Below, piece after piece: positions 9,449-17,468 of a DNA stretch of 64,000 nt (positions are counted from its first letter, which is position 1; each line of letters starts with the position of its first letter). The position numbers and the translations under genes are program-made. Where the stretch lies: assembly GCF_030269765.1 (NCBI RefSeq), contig NZ_BSTX01000005.1, positions 240,033-304,032 of the forward strand. Reading direction: 5' to 3'. The notes below the pieces were generated by a model, which saw only the letters and a list, made by a program, of their open reading frames with translations, ran no database searches and had not been told where the DNA came from. Source of the DNA: Actinorhabdospora filicis (GTDB lineage: Bacteria > Actinomycetota > Actinomycetes > Mycobacteriales > Micromonosporaceae).

Positions 9449-9482
9449 TGGCCAATAATCCCTTGTCAGCGCTTCTAGTGTC

Positions 9483-10295
9483 GTGTCCGTGACCCCTCAG
9501 CTCAGCTCGCCGCAGCTTCTCGCCCGCCGTCTCTGGTCCGCCGACGCCCACTGGCACCCCGGGGACTTCGCCTGGCAGGCCGCCACGGGCGGTCCCGCCA
9601 CCGAGCACGTGTGGCCGGACGCCGCCTGGGCGCGGCTGATGGGCGAGCACCTCGACGTGCTCATCGACCCCTCGCGCATCGACCCGGCCGAGGTGATCGC
9701 CTGGGCTCCCGGGGCCACGTCGGCCACCGTCAACGGCACCGAGGACGCCGTCGCCCGCGCGCTGGTCGAGGCCGGTTTCGAGCGCGATGACGACGCCAAC
9801 TGGTTCAGCCACCATCACATCGCGCTGGACTCGCTGCCCTCGGTGGACCTCGCGCCCGGCTACCGGCTGCGCGCGGTCACCCGGGACGAGGCCGAAGCCC
9901 GCGCGGAGGTCCACCGCCGCAGCTGGTCGGACCTCGGGCCGTCCACGTTCTCGGTGGAGAAGATGACCGCGGTGATGAGCGAGTCCCTTTATGACCCGGC
10001 CTTCGACATCGTCGCCGAGACCGACGACGGCGAGATGGTCGCCACCACGCTCGGCTGGCTCGACCGCGAGACCGGCGTCGGGCTCCTGGAGCCGGTCGGC
10101 TGCGTCCCCGAGCACCGCCGTAAAGGCCTGGGACGGGCCACCAACCTGGCGGTTCTGCAGGCTTTCCGGGATGCCGGGGCGACCCTCGGCCGGGTCTGCC
10201 CGCGCGGCGACGAGGGCTACCCGATTCCGGGGCGGCTGTACCGGTCGATCGGCTTCAAGCCGGTGGCCCGAACCGAGCTGTACCGCCGCGTGTAG
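9483..10295 (+). CDS. GNAT family N-acetyltransferase
   Basis: A 270-residue protein from GTG 9483 (GTG 9489 is an alternative). The C-terminal half is a GNAT fold: GYRLRAVTRDEAEARAEVHR, then GLLEPVGCVPEHRRKGLGRATN, containing the acetyl-CoA pyrophosphate loop R-R-K-G-L-G-R-A. A terminal beta strand region (YRSIGFKPV) follows. The N-terminal half looks like a degenerate second GNAT lobe. Acceptor unknown. Confidence 0.85.
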   Translation: MSVTPQLSSPQLLARRLWSADAHWHPGDFAWQAATGGPATEHVWPDAAWARLMGEHLDVLIDPSRIDPAEVIAWAPGATSATVNGTEDAVARALVEAGFERDDDANWFSHHHIALDSLPSVDLAPGYRLRAVTRDEAEARAEVHRRSWSDLGPSTFSVEKMTAVMSESLYDPAFDIVAETDDGEMVATTLGWLDRETGVGLLEPVGCVPEHRRKGLGRATNLAVLQAFRDAGATLGRVCPRGDEGYPIPGRLYRSIGFKPVARTELYRRV

Positions 10296-10338
10296 CGAAT
10301 CCTTGACGGGCGTCGCGCGGACGTGACACGCTCGCCTC

Positions 10339-11805
10339 ATGGCGGGCCGGAGCACCTCCGAACTTCTCCAGTGGGCCGCCGCCGCGCACGCGCGGCGGAC
10401 CGCGATCGATGGTCCACAGGGGACGATGACCTTCGCCGAGCTGGGCGATCGCGTCGCCCGGGTGGCGGCGGGATTGCGCGCGCTCGGGCTGAAACCGGGT
10501 GACCGCGTCCTGGATCTCCAGCCCAATCGCAATACGTCGATCGAGCTGGACCTGGCCACGTCCTGGGCCGGGCTCGTCCGCGTGCACCTGAACTACCGGC
10601 TGCACGAACGCGACTGGGAGCGCATCGCCGAGGACTCCGGGGCGGTCGCGCTGGTCTACGACGGGTCTTTCGCCGCGCGGACCGAGGCCCTGCGCTCGGG
10701 GCTGCCGCACGTGTCCATCGGGGACGGTCCGGGCGTGTCCTACGAGTCGCTTGTGGACTCGCCCGCGATGCCCTACGACGTGCGCGACCTGGTGTCCCTG
10801 AACTACACCTCGGGGACCACCGGCAATCCCAAGGGCGTCCGCCGCGAGCACGGCAACCGGATGGCGTCGATGGCGGCGATGGGCGCGGTTCTGGGGGACG
10901 TGAAGCCGGACGCGGCCTACCTGCACGCCGGGCCGATCACCCACACGTCCGGGCTGTTCATCATGCCCGCGCTGAAGCGGGGCATGCGGCAGATCGTGCT
11001 GCCGTCCTTCGACGTGGACGCGGTCGTGGAGGCCGTGCGGGAGCGAGGGGCGACGCATACGGCGCTGGTGCCGACGATGGTCGCGCGGCTCTTGCAGGCG
11101 GGCGTGGATTCCCTGGGGCTGGACATGCTCGCCTACGCGGGCGCGCCCATGCCGGGTGAGCACATCCGGGCCGCCCACGAGCGGCTCACGCCGAACCTGG
11201 TGCAGTACTACGGCCTGGTGGAGGCGATCCCGCCGGTGACCGTGCTGGACGCCGAGGACCACCGGCTGGGGCTCACCTCGCGTCCGGAGCTGCTGGCCTC
11301 GGCGGGTAGGTCCACCGGGCACGTGGAGGTGGCGATTCATGAGGCGGTGGACGGGATCGGCGAGGTGATCCTGCGCGGCCCGGCCATCATGAGCGGGTAT
11401 TGGAGTGGCGACGCCGGGGCTCGCGCGGTCCGCGACGGCTGGCTGCACACCGGCGATCTGGGGCGGCTGTCCGAGGACGGGTATCTGTACCTGGTGGACC
11501 GCAAGAACGACATGATCATCACCGGTGGCTACAACGTGTATCCCCGTGAGGTCGAGGACGCTCTGGCGAGCGCGCCCGGGGTCGGGCAGGTCGCGGTGAT
11601 CGGTGTGCCCGATGCGGACTGGGGGCAGCGGATCGTCGCGTTCTATACGGGCTCGGCGGAGCGGGGTGAGCTGGACGCCTTCGCGCGGCGCGAGCTGGCG
11701 TCCTACAAGAAGCCCAAGGAGTACCGGCGGCTGGAGACGTTCCCCCTGAACTCGACGGGGAAGATCGACAAGAAGTCGCTCAGGGAACACGGGGGTGAGC
11801 TCTGA
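10339..11805 (+). CDS. Acyl-CoA ligase (AMP-binding family)
   Basis: A 488-residue adenylate-forming enzyme. The AMP-binding P-loop motif is YTSGTTGNPKGV, followed by the YYGLVEAIPP motif, GWLHTGDLGRL, and the C-terminal lysine motif NSTGKIDKKSL. It activates a carboxylic acid to acyl-AMP, then acyl-CoA. The TGATG junction with the mutase-like gene means strict co-translation, so its product is likely the mutase substrate or a precursor. Confidence 0.92.
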   Translation: MAGRSTSELLQWAAAAHARRTAIDGPQGTMTFAELGDRVARVAAGLRALGLKPGDRVLDLQPNRNTSIELDLATSWAGLVRVHLNYRLHERDWERIAEDSGAVALVYDGSFAARTEALRSGLPHVSIGDGPGVSYESLVDSPAMPYDVRDLVSLNYTSGTTGNPKGVRREHGNRMASMAAMGAVLGDVKPDAAYLHAGPITHTSGLFIMPALKRGMRQIVLPSFDVDAVVEAVRERGATHTALVPTMVARLLQAGVDSLGLDMLAYAGAPMPGEHIRAAHERLTPNLVQYYGLVEAIPPVTVLDAEDHRLGLTSRPELLASAGRSTGHVEVAIHEAVDGIGEVILRGPAIMSGYWSGDAGARAVRDGWLHTGDLGRLSEDGYLYLVDRKNDMIITGGYNVYPREVEDALASAPGVGQVAVIGVPDADWGQRIVAFYTGSAERGELDAFARRELASYKKPKEYRRLETFPLNSTGKIDKKSLREHGGEL

Positions 11806-13292
11806 TGGAGCGGCCGGGCGAGTTCCCTTATACGCGAGGCATCTCGGCCGAGCCGAAGCCGTGGATCATGGGGCAGTACGCCGGTTTCGGGACGGCGGCC
11901 GAGTCGAACAAGCGGTTCCGGGACCTGCTCGCGGCGGGGCAGACCGGCTTCTCGGTGGCGCTGGATCTGCCCACGCAGCTGGGGATCGATTCCGATGACC
12001 CGCGCGCGGCCGGTGAGGTCGGGCGGGTGGGCGTCGCCCTCGATTCGCTGGCCGACATCGAGGTGCTGCTGGACGGGATCGATCTGACCAGGATCGGGCA
12101 GGTCCGGACGACGGCGAACTCCATCGGCTACCTCTGGGCGGCCTTGTTTCTGGCCCTGGCCGAGAAGCGCGGGACGGATCCTGCGGAGTTCGGGCTGTTC
12201 ATCCAGAACGACGTGCTGAAGGAGTTCATGGCGCGCGGGACGCAGATCTTCCCGCCGGCGCCGTCCTTGAAGCTGGCCGTGGACGTCATGGAGCATCTGG
12301 CGAGGGTGGTGCCGCGGTGGGTGCCGCTGGCGATGTCCGGGTACCACATCGCCGAGGCGGGCGGGGATGCCGCGACCGAGGTGGGTTATACGTTCGCCAA
12401 TGCCATCGCGTACCTGGATGAGCTGACCGCGCGGGGTGTGGGGATCGATGAGGTCGCGCCGAGTCTCTATACGTTTTTGAGTGTCGGGCTGGACTTCCTC
12501 GGCGAGGTGGGGAAGCTGCGGGCCGCCCGCCGGGTGTGGGCGCGGCTGGTGACCGAGAGGTACGGGGCGAAGGACCCGCGTTCGGCGCAGTTGCGGATCT
12601 TCGCGTTCACCGCGGGTTCGTCATTGACGGCCCAGCAGCCCATGAACAACGTGGCCCGGACCGCGATCGAAGCCCTGGCCGCTGCTTGCGGTGGGGTGCA
12701 GACGTTGCATGTGTGCGCTTACGACGAGGCTCTGGGAGTGCCGACGTCCGAGGCGGCCACGCTTGCGTTGCGGACGCAGCAGATCGTGGCGGCGGAGACG
12801 GGGGTCGGCGATGTGGCCGACCCCCTGGGTGGGTCGTATGAGGTGGAGGCCCGGACGGATGCGACGGAGAAGCGGATCCTGGCGGTGATGGAGGATGTGG
12901 CGGCGCGCGGGGGTGCGCTGGCGTGCATCGAGGCCGGGTATCAGGCTTCGCGGCTGGGGGATGCGGCGTACCGGCAGGCCCGGGCCGTGGAGAGTGGCGA
13001 GAAGGTCGTAATTGGGGTGAACAGGTTCGAGAGCGAGCCGGAGCCCCTGGATGTGTTCCGGATCGATCCGGCCGCCGAGAAGGCCCAGGTTGAAGCCGTG
13101 AGGCGGGTCAGGGAAGTGCGCGATGAGGCGAAGGTGACCGCCGCGTTGGTGGCGGTGGAGGCGGCGGCCCAGGCAGGGGAGAACGTGGTGCCGGGGTGTG
13201 TGGTGGCGATGAAGGAGTACGCGACGATCGGTGAGGTCGTGACCCGGTTGCGTGGGGTGCACGGGAGCTGGGTGCCGACCGACCGGTTCTAG
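11805..13292 (+). CDS. Methylmalonyl-CoA-mutase-family large subunit lacking a B12-binding domain
   Basis: A 495-residue TIM-barrel subunit. Family anchors are QYAGFGTAAESNKRF, LDLPTQLGIDSDDPRA, IQNDVLKEFMARGTQIFPP, MSGYHIAEAG (the Tyr243/His244 pair of the propionibacterial enzyme) and LRIFAFTAGSSLTAQQ. The Arg in EFMARGT aligns with Arg207, which holds the carboxylate of methylmalonyl-CoA, but the Tyr89 segment is different (SAEPKPW). No cobalamin-binding DxHxxG domain is present in the protein or next to it, so a small subunit must be encoded elsewhere. The coupled acyl-CoA ligase suggests an acid activated then isomerised. Confidence 0.88.
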   Translation: MERPGEFPYTRGISAEPKPWIMGQYAGFGTAAESNKRFRDLLAAGQTGFSVALDLPTQLGIDSDDPRAAGEVGRVGVALDSLADIEVLLDGIDLTRIGQVRTTANSIGYLWAALFLALAEKRGTDPAEFGLFIQNDVLKEFMARGTQIFPPAPSLKLAVDVMEHLARVVPRWVPLAMSGYHIAEAGGDAATEVGYTFANAIAYLDELTARGVGIDEVAPSLYTFLSVGLDFLGEVGKLRAARRVWARLVTERYGAKDPRSAQLRIFAFTAGSSLTAQQPMNNVARTAIEALAAACGGVQTLHVCAYDEALGVPTSEAATLALRTQQIVAAETGVGDVADPLGGSYEVEARTDATEKRILAVMEDVAARGGALACIEAGYQASRLGDAAYRQARAVESGEKVVIGVNRFESEPEPLDVFRIDPAAEKAQVEAVRRVREVRDEAKVTAALVAVEAAAQAGENVVPGCVVAMKEYATIGEVVTRLRGVHGSWVPTDRF

Positions 13293-13474
13293 CGCGTGAG
13301 GGTCGCCAGGAAGCCGGACCAGTTCGACTGGGAGATGGTCAGGACCGGGGTCTCGGCGAGTTTGCTGTCGCCGACCTCGACGGACCCGGCCGGACCGGTG
13401 AGGCGCATCTGCACGCAGGCCGCACCGTTTCCCTGGCTGCGACTCGACTTGCGCCACTCGGGCTTCATTTCCAC
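13289..13474 (-). CDS. DUF397 protein
   Basis: A 61-residue protein opening with the family hallmark W-R-K-S-S-x-S (EWRKSSRSQG) and a later VEVGDSK strand. In actinomycetes DUF397 proteins are almost always next to a DUF5753 XRE regulator, as here, and the upstream gene overlaps it by 10 bp. The pair is proposed in the literature to act in developmental or antibiotic control. The end of the mutase gene overlaps its stop by 4 bp on the other strand. Confidence 0.9.
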   Translation of the reverse strand: MEMKPEWRKSSRSQGNGAACVQMRLTGPAGSVEVGDSKLAETPVLTISQSNWSGFLATLTR

Positions 13475-14292
13475 TCCTCGATCGGTGTAGCCAGCCGGAA
13501 CGCCTCGGCATGTGCCGACTCGTATCGACTAACGACGTGAGCATGCTCGATGTAGCGCGCGCCGTCTAGTGATTCTACGTAGACGAACGGTGAACCACCC
13601 AAACCAGACAGGCCCGGCGTGAGGATGTGGAACCCCCCGTACATGCAGGCGTGCAGCCCACCCGTAACGCGCACGTCGATGCCGTGCGTCTCCCGGAGCG
13701 CCAAAATGTGCTGAATCTGTGCGCTCTGAAGTGCGGGATCCGGGTCGAGATTGCGCAGAGCCCCGGCTCCGAGCAGGATCTCCACGCGCCGCCGCGCTCG
13801 ATGCCGGAAGAACTCCTCCTGCTGGTTGGCTCGGTACGCCCGAACAGCGGCAGCCTGCTCCGGCTCGACGTCCTGCACGTCTTGGAGCCGTTCGAGGTAG
13901 TCCGGCACGAGCTGGAGAAGGCCCGGAACCAGCTCCGGCTCCCACACCTGCAAGACCTTCGCGTCGCGTAGAGCAGCTGTGTAGAGAGCCCATTCCGGAT
14001 CCATGCCCGCCTGATGGGCTTCCCAGTGGCCTACTTCCTTGCCCTTCTTGCGAAGCTCGATGAGGTGGGCCGTCACGCTCTCCCCGGCGCCGTAGACCTG
14101 GCAGAGCATCACCAAGGTCGGCTGATGCGGAATGGTCGTCGCGTTCTCGATCTTGTAGATCGACGCCCGCCCCATGCCGAGAATATCGGCGACCTCGCTG
14201 ACATCGAAGCCACACGCGAGCCGCATCCTCTTGAGCTCGGCGGCCAAGTGCCTACGAATTAGTGGCGCATCCCCCGGGTTGCCTATCTGCAT
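13465..14292 (-). CDS. XRE helix-turn-helix regulator with DUF5753 domain
   Basis: A 275-residue protein. Residues about 10-70 form an XRE HTH (LAAELKRMRLACGFDVSEVADILGMGRASIYKIEN as a whole, quoted in parts: GFDVSEVADIL and GMGRASIYKIE). The remainder is the DUF5753 sensor-like domain with YLERLQDVQ, RRRVEILLGAGAL and GLGGSPFVYVESLDG. It is co-transcribed with DUF397. The start is preceded by two near copies of GGAGACAG, either of which could serve as SD. Confidence 0.9.
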   Translation of the reverse strand: MQIGNPGDAPLIRRHLAAELKRMRLACGFDVSEVADILGMGRASIYKIENATTIPHQPTLVMLCQVYGAGESVTAHLIELRKKGKEVGHWEAHQAGMDPEWALYTAALRDAKVLQVWEPELVPGLLQLVPDYLERLQDVQDVEPEQAAAVRAYRANQQEEFFRHRARRRVEILLGAGALRNLDPDPALQSAQIQHILALRETHGIDVRVTGGLHACMYGGFHILTPGLSGLGGSPFVYVESLDGARYIEHAHVVSRYESAHAEAFRLATPIEEWK

Positions 14293-14413
14293 TGTCTCCT
14301 GTCCCCCTGTCTCCTAAAGCGACGAAAAATAAGATACGGGTGTTTCGCTTGAAAGTCCAGGTCAAGCGGGCCTACCGTCCTGTGTGTACCGTCCAAACCC
14401 ATCGGCGGGAGCC

Positions 14414-14590
14414 ATGACCAGACACATTATTGCGTCGTCTCTTGCTGCCCTTTTCACGGGCGGCATCACGATAACCGCTTGGATCTACGCGGGCAATGAT
14501 CACTCCGCCCCCGCAATCATCGCCGGTGTCGTGCTTTCGACACTTCTCGCGGCCCTCGTGGGTGGCGCCGTCATGATCCATCGGCTTTAA
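14414..14590 (+). CDS. Small two-helix membrane protein
   Basis: A 58-residue protein from ATG 14414, preceded by GGCGGGAG. Two hydrophobic segments (IIASSLAALFTGGITITAWI and IIAGVVLSTLLAALVGGAVM) predict a membrane hairpin. The TAATG junction with the next gene implies coupling. It is divergent from the XRE/DUF397 pair, so it may be a target of that regulator, which is inference. Confidence 0.55.
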   Translation: MTRHIIASSLAALFTGGITITAWIYAGNDHSAPAIIAGVVLSTLLAALVGGAVMIHRL

Positions 14591-14856
14591 TGGAGCCACT
14601 CCGCTTTCTCTCCCGGCACCGTGGCTTCCGCATGAACTTCGAAGCCCACGGCACCTGGCCGGGTCCGGTCACGGTCCACCGCATCAGCCATTCCGGCTAC
14701 GTCCACCGTGCCCACATCTTCACCGTCACACCCACCGATGACGCGAGCTACCTCATCACGCCCAACCCGGACGCGCCCTACGTCGTCCCAGCGTGGGAAG
14801 CCGACGCCATCGCCCTCGCCATGCTCATCGCCCAGATCCGCGCACAACTTCCCTGA
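14590..14856 (+). CDS. Hypothetical protein (small soluble)
   Basis: An 88-residue protein whose ATG overlaps the preceding stop. It has alternating beta-like segments (PGPVTVHRISHSGYVHRAHIF, split here as PGPVTVHRIS and SGYVHRAHIF) and a terminal helix (AIALAMLIAQIRAQ). No known family. It forms a run of small genes leading to the ECF sigma cluster. Confidence 0.55.
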   Translation: MEPLRFLSRHRGFRMNFEAHGTWPGPVTVHRISHSGYVHRAHIFTVTPTDDASYLITPNPDAPYVVPAWEADAIALAMLIAQIRAQLP

Positions 14857-14929
14857 CAAAGAAACGGCAGCCAACCCGACGTCCTCAGAAAACCCGGGTG
14901 GCTGCCTTGACAGAGAGGCGTTATCTCTC

Positions 14930-15181
14930 ATGCCGTTCGAAACGCTAGCACCGATCCTCGGCTACACCCTCCTCGGCGCGATACCTCTCGTAGCCGGATG
15001 GACCTACCTCGTGTCCCTCGCCCACGAGCACGACCTCACGCTCTTCGGCGCCTGCCGCTGCTTCGCGTGCCTCCTCGCCTACAAACTCGACCGCCACCAC
15101 GGCCGCCACCGGCTCGAAGACCTCTACAGCCGACAGCGCCACATCCGCGCCGACTTCCACACCCTCACCCCCGAGAGCTGA
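14930..15181 (+). CDS. Hypothetical membrane-anchored small protein
   Basis: An 83-residue frame from ATG 14930, with GAGAGG about 11 nt upstream. The first third is one hydrophobic helix (LGYTLLGAIPLVAGWTYLV). A Cys pair (CRCFACLL) and a basic, His-rich tail (RHHGRHRLEDLYSRQRH) follow. No family recognised. Confidence 0.5.
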   Translation: MPFETLAPILGYTLLGAIPLVAGWTYLVSLAHEHDLTLFGACRCFACLLAYKLDRHHGRHRLEDLYSRQRHIRADFHTLTPES

Positions 15182-15261
15182 GGTGAATCCTTTCCGCCCC
15201 CACCCCGCTCTTATGATCGTTCCCGGCACGCCCGCCGGGCCGAACCCGGAGGTCTTCGCAC

Positions 15262-15369
15262 ATGTCCACCCCCGTCATCGTCGCCGCCATCGTCGTCGTG
15301 GCCCTGCTCATCTGCGTCTGCACGGTCACCCTGCTGCGCCGCCGCAAGGCCAAGGCCACCCGTGGCTAG
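15262..15369 (+). CDS. 35-residue single-pass membrane protein
   Basis: A very short gene (MSTPVIVAAIVVVALLICV..., ending RRRKAKATRG). One hydrophobic helix with a positive C-terminal tail predicts an N-out/C-in miniprotein. GGAGG lies 10 nt upstream of ATG, and its TAG stop overlaps the GTG start of the ECF sigma gene, which supports real translation and coupling. Confidence 0.6.
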   Translation: MSTPVIVAAIVVVALLICVCTVTLLRRRKAKATRG

Positions 15370-15925
15370 CACCGCCACCTCCTGGCCGGCGGAGGCCACC
15401 GTCGAGGCAGCCAAAGACGGGGACGTCGAGTCCATCGCCGAACTCATCCGCGCCTCCCACCCCCACGTCCGGCGCTTCGCGCACGCCCTGTGCGCCACCC
15501 CCCAGGACGCCGAGGACGCCGCCCAGGAAGCGCTGATCATCCTGTACCGCAAGATCGGGATGCTGCGCGCCTCAAAGGCCCTGGCCTCCTGGCTGTTCCG
15601 GATCGTCCGGCACGAATGCCTGCGGCTCTTCCGTCCGGGCGCACTCACCATGACCATGACCATGACCATGACCGAACCGGAACCGGTGGTGGCGCGCTCC
15701 GTCGAGGAGGAGGTCCTCACCCGCCTGGACGCCGCCGAGGTCGCCCGCGCGATCGCCGCGCTGCCCACCGAACAGCGTGAGGTGCTGATCCTGCGCGACG
15801 TCCGGGGACTCAGCGGCGCCGCCACCGCCGAGGCGCTGGCCCTGTCCCTCCCCGCGATGAAATCGCGGCTCCACCGGGCCCGCAGCGCCCTCCAAGGAGC
15901 CATCGGACCCAAGGAGATCCTCTAA
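15362..15925 (+). CDS. ECF-type RNA polymerase sigma factor
   Basis: A 187-residue sigma factor from GTG 15362. Region 2 spans about residues 30-85 (QDAEDAAQEALIILYRKIG, ALASWLFRIVRHECL). Region 4 spans about 120-180 (IAALPTEQREVLILRDVRGL, ATAEALALSLPAMKSRLHRA). The linker between them contains an ACCATG microsatellite coding a Thr-Met run. No classical anti-sigma gene follows; the next gene is a small CPMC membrane protein with a TAATG overlap. Confidence 0.92.
   Translation: MASTATSWPAEATVEAAKDGDVESIAELIRASHPHVRRFAHALCATPQDAEDAAQEALIILYRKIGMLRASKALASWLFRIVRHECLRLFRPGALTMTMTMTMTEPEPVVARSVEEEVLTRLDAAEVARAIAALPTEQREVLILRDVRGLSGAATAEALALSLPAMKSRLHRARSALQGAIGPKEIL
15647..15673 (+). repeat. ACCATG microsatellite (4.5 copies) in the ECF sigma linker
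   Basis: Four and a half perfect copies of the hexamer ACCATG encode a Thr-Met repeat between sigma regions 2 and 4. A gain or loss of a unit would keep the frame and change linker length by two residues. Confidence 0.95.
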
Positions 15926-16176
15926 TGGCCGAACGCGACTTCTCCAGCAAGACCCTCGCCGGGCACATCCTGAAGGGCGTCCTCGGGTTCGGCTCGCTCA
16001 TCGGGGCCTTCGCCCTCATGCCCTTCGTGGGCCTGTGGTCGCTGCTACTTCTCCCACTCGGCGTGGTCGCCCTGAAGGGCTGCCCGATGTGCTGGACCCT
16101 CGGGCTCATCGCGACCATCTCGCGCGGCCGCCTCAAGCGCCAGTGCGACGACGACGGCGTCTGCCACCTGGTCTAG
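15925..16176 (+). CDS. Small membrane protein with CPMCW motif (candidate sigma partner)
   Basis: An 83-residue protein with a short cytoplasmic start (MAERDFSSKTLAGHI) and one long hydrophobic stretch (residues about 18-48). A CPMC motif at residues 53-56 ends a hydrophobic segment, and a second Cys pair-like tail (RQCDDDGVCHLV) follows. The arrangement recalls YgaP-like DUF2892 membrane segments, but I am not certain. Coupling to the ECF sigma gene suggests a membrane-bound, thiol-responsive regulator. Confidence 0.6.
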   Translation: MAERDFSSKTLAGHILKGVLGFGSLIGAFALMPFVGLWSLLLLPLGVVALKGCPMCWTLGLIATISRGRLKRQCDDDGVCHLV

Positions 16177-16333
16177 CAGCCGACTGCCAACCCCCAGATC
16201 CTCCGGACGCGGCATGCGACGCCGGTCGGACACCCGGTTCCTCGCCTGGAACGTGGGTTCCCGGCCCACGCGCGCCGATCGGCCGCGCGCCGCCGAGCTT
16301 TTCCCTAGCGGCGGGATCGCGTCCGGAAGTTGC

Positions 16334-16369
16334 GGGAAGCCCGTGGCACACCTGGGTCACGGGCTTCCC
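16334..16369. terminator. Hairpin terminator between convergent units
   Basis: Perfect 12-bp stem, GGGAAGCCCGTG / CACGGGCTTCCC, with a 12-nt loop. It sits between the rightward sigma cluster and the leftward gene at 16414 and could serve both. Confidence 0.65.
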
Positions 16370-16413
16370 CGCGACACGGCTCCGTACAAGCGGTACGGCG
16401 AGCCGGTGGGCGC

Positions 16414-16623
16414 CTAGGCGGGCTTCAGCCGTCCCGCCGGGCTCAGGTAGTCGCTCTTCGAGTACAGCCGGACCCCGAGCTCGGTCAGCATCCGCGCCGC
16501 CTCGATGCGGTCCGCGCACGGAAACCCCTCCGCGCACCCCGCCTTGCAGCGCATGAAACCGCCGGTGTGATCGTGGGCGGCGTACTTGGCACGCCATGAG
16601 GGGATCGGATCGGGGTTCTTCAT
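16414..16623 (-). CDS. Hypothetical Cys-containing small protein
   Basis: A 69-residue protein. I prefer ATG 16623 (MKNPDPIPSWRAKYAAHDH) because AGGGAG lies about 9 nt upstream; ATG 16647 is in frame. It contains a Cys-x3-Cys (RCKAGCAEGFPCAD) and ends with a helix (RIEAARMLTELGVRLY). No family recognised; a small metal-binding protein is possible. Confidence 0.5.
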   Translation of the reverse strand: MKNPDPIPSWRAKYAAHDHTGGFMRCKAGCAEGFPCADRIEAARMLTELGVRLYSKSDYLSPAGRLKPA

Positions 16624-16730
16624 GGGGACCATCTCCCTGGCAGTCATGCGGGGGCATCGTCGCTCCCAGTCATATAACCGCCGGGCTTTCCGGACGTGAC
16701 GCACATGGAGTGCGGGACGACCCGAAAGGG

Positions 16731-17435
16731 TTACACGTCCGCTATGGCCAGCAGGCTCTGCCCGAACGGCGGCGCCATCAGCCGCTCCGAGGCGCGCACG
16801 GCCGGCACGATCAGCCGGTCGTAGGTCCGCAGCGCCAGCGAATCCCTCGGCACGCCTCGCAGCAGCCGCATCATGAGCAGCCAGGCGAAGAACCCCGCCC
16901 AGTTCACGTGCTTCAGGACGCGCGGGCGCAACCCGGCGTCCTCGAAAGCCTTGCGCAGGCTCGCCCGGCGGTAGCGCCGGACGTGCCCGACGGCCCGGTC
17001 GAAGTCGCTCATCAGCAGCGGGAACGCCGGCACGAACACGATCACCGCACCACCGGGCCGGACCATGGCCGCCATCGAGCGCAGGGCCGCCACATCGTCC
17101 GGGATGTGCTCCAGCACGTTGTACGCGACCGCCGAGGAAAACCCGCCGTCCAGAGTGGACGGAAGAAGAAGTTTGCGGACGCGTACCCGTGAATCCCCGG
17201 CGAACCGCTCCTTCAGGAACGCCACCCGCGACTCGTCGGCGTCGGTCGCGGTGAAGCTGCGCGCGTGCGGGAGCCATTCGGCGGCGTAGTCGCCGTGACC
17301 CGAGCCGATCTCCACCGGTTCGTCCCCGAGGGCGTCGAGAGCCAGCGAGACGAGCCAGGCACGGTAATGTGAGGCCGCGCCGACATCCTCCAGGATGCGC
17401 GATTGAAGACGCGTGTCTCCGGTGATGTCGCCCAT
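16731..17435 (-). CDS. Class I SAM-dependent methyltransferase
   Basis: A 234-residue enzyme. The SAM motif I is EIGSGHGDYA (residues about 42-51), the acidic end of beta 2 is TATDADES, and motif with NVLEHIPDDVAAL marks the UbiE/BioC-like group. The C-terminal helices (GFFAWLLMMRLLRG) are hydrophobic, suggesting a lipid or polyprenyl-linked substrate. It diverges from a polyprenyl-type GT2 gene with about 33 bp between starts, a pairing often seen with glycolipid synthesis. Confidence 0.85.
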   Translation of the reverse strand: MGDITGDTRLQSRILEDVGAASHYRAWLVSLALDALGDEPVEIGSGHGDYAAEWLPHARSFTATDADESRVAFLKERFAGDSRVRVRKLLLPSTLDGGFSSAVAYNVLEHIPDDVAALRSMAAMVRPGGAVIVFVPAFPLLMSDFDRAVGHVRRYRRASLRKAFEDAGLRPRVLKHVNWAGFFAWLLMMRLLRGVPRDSLALRTYDRLIVPAVRASERLMAPPFGQSLLAIADV

Positions 17436-17468
17436 TGCCGCACCGTAACACCGCCGGGGGCCAACGCC

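Noticed and set aside
7869..10559. 896-codon open frame across the protease-NTPase and GNAT genes
   Set aside because: Low-complexity Arg/Pro/Ala text; it is the shadow of two real genes.
16214..16417. Possible 67-codon gene after the CPMC membrane protein
   Set aside because: No SD, no domain, and it contains the terminator hairpin at 16334-16369.
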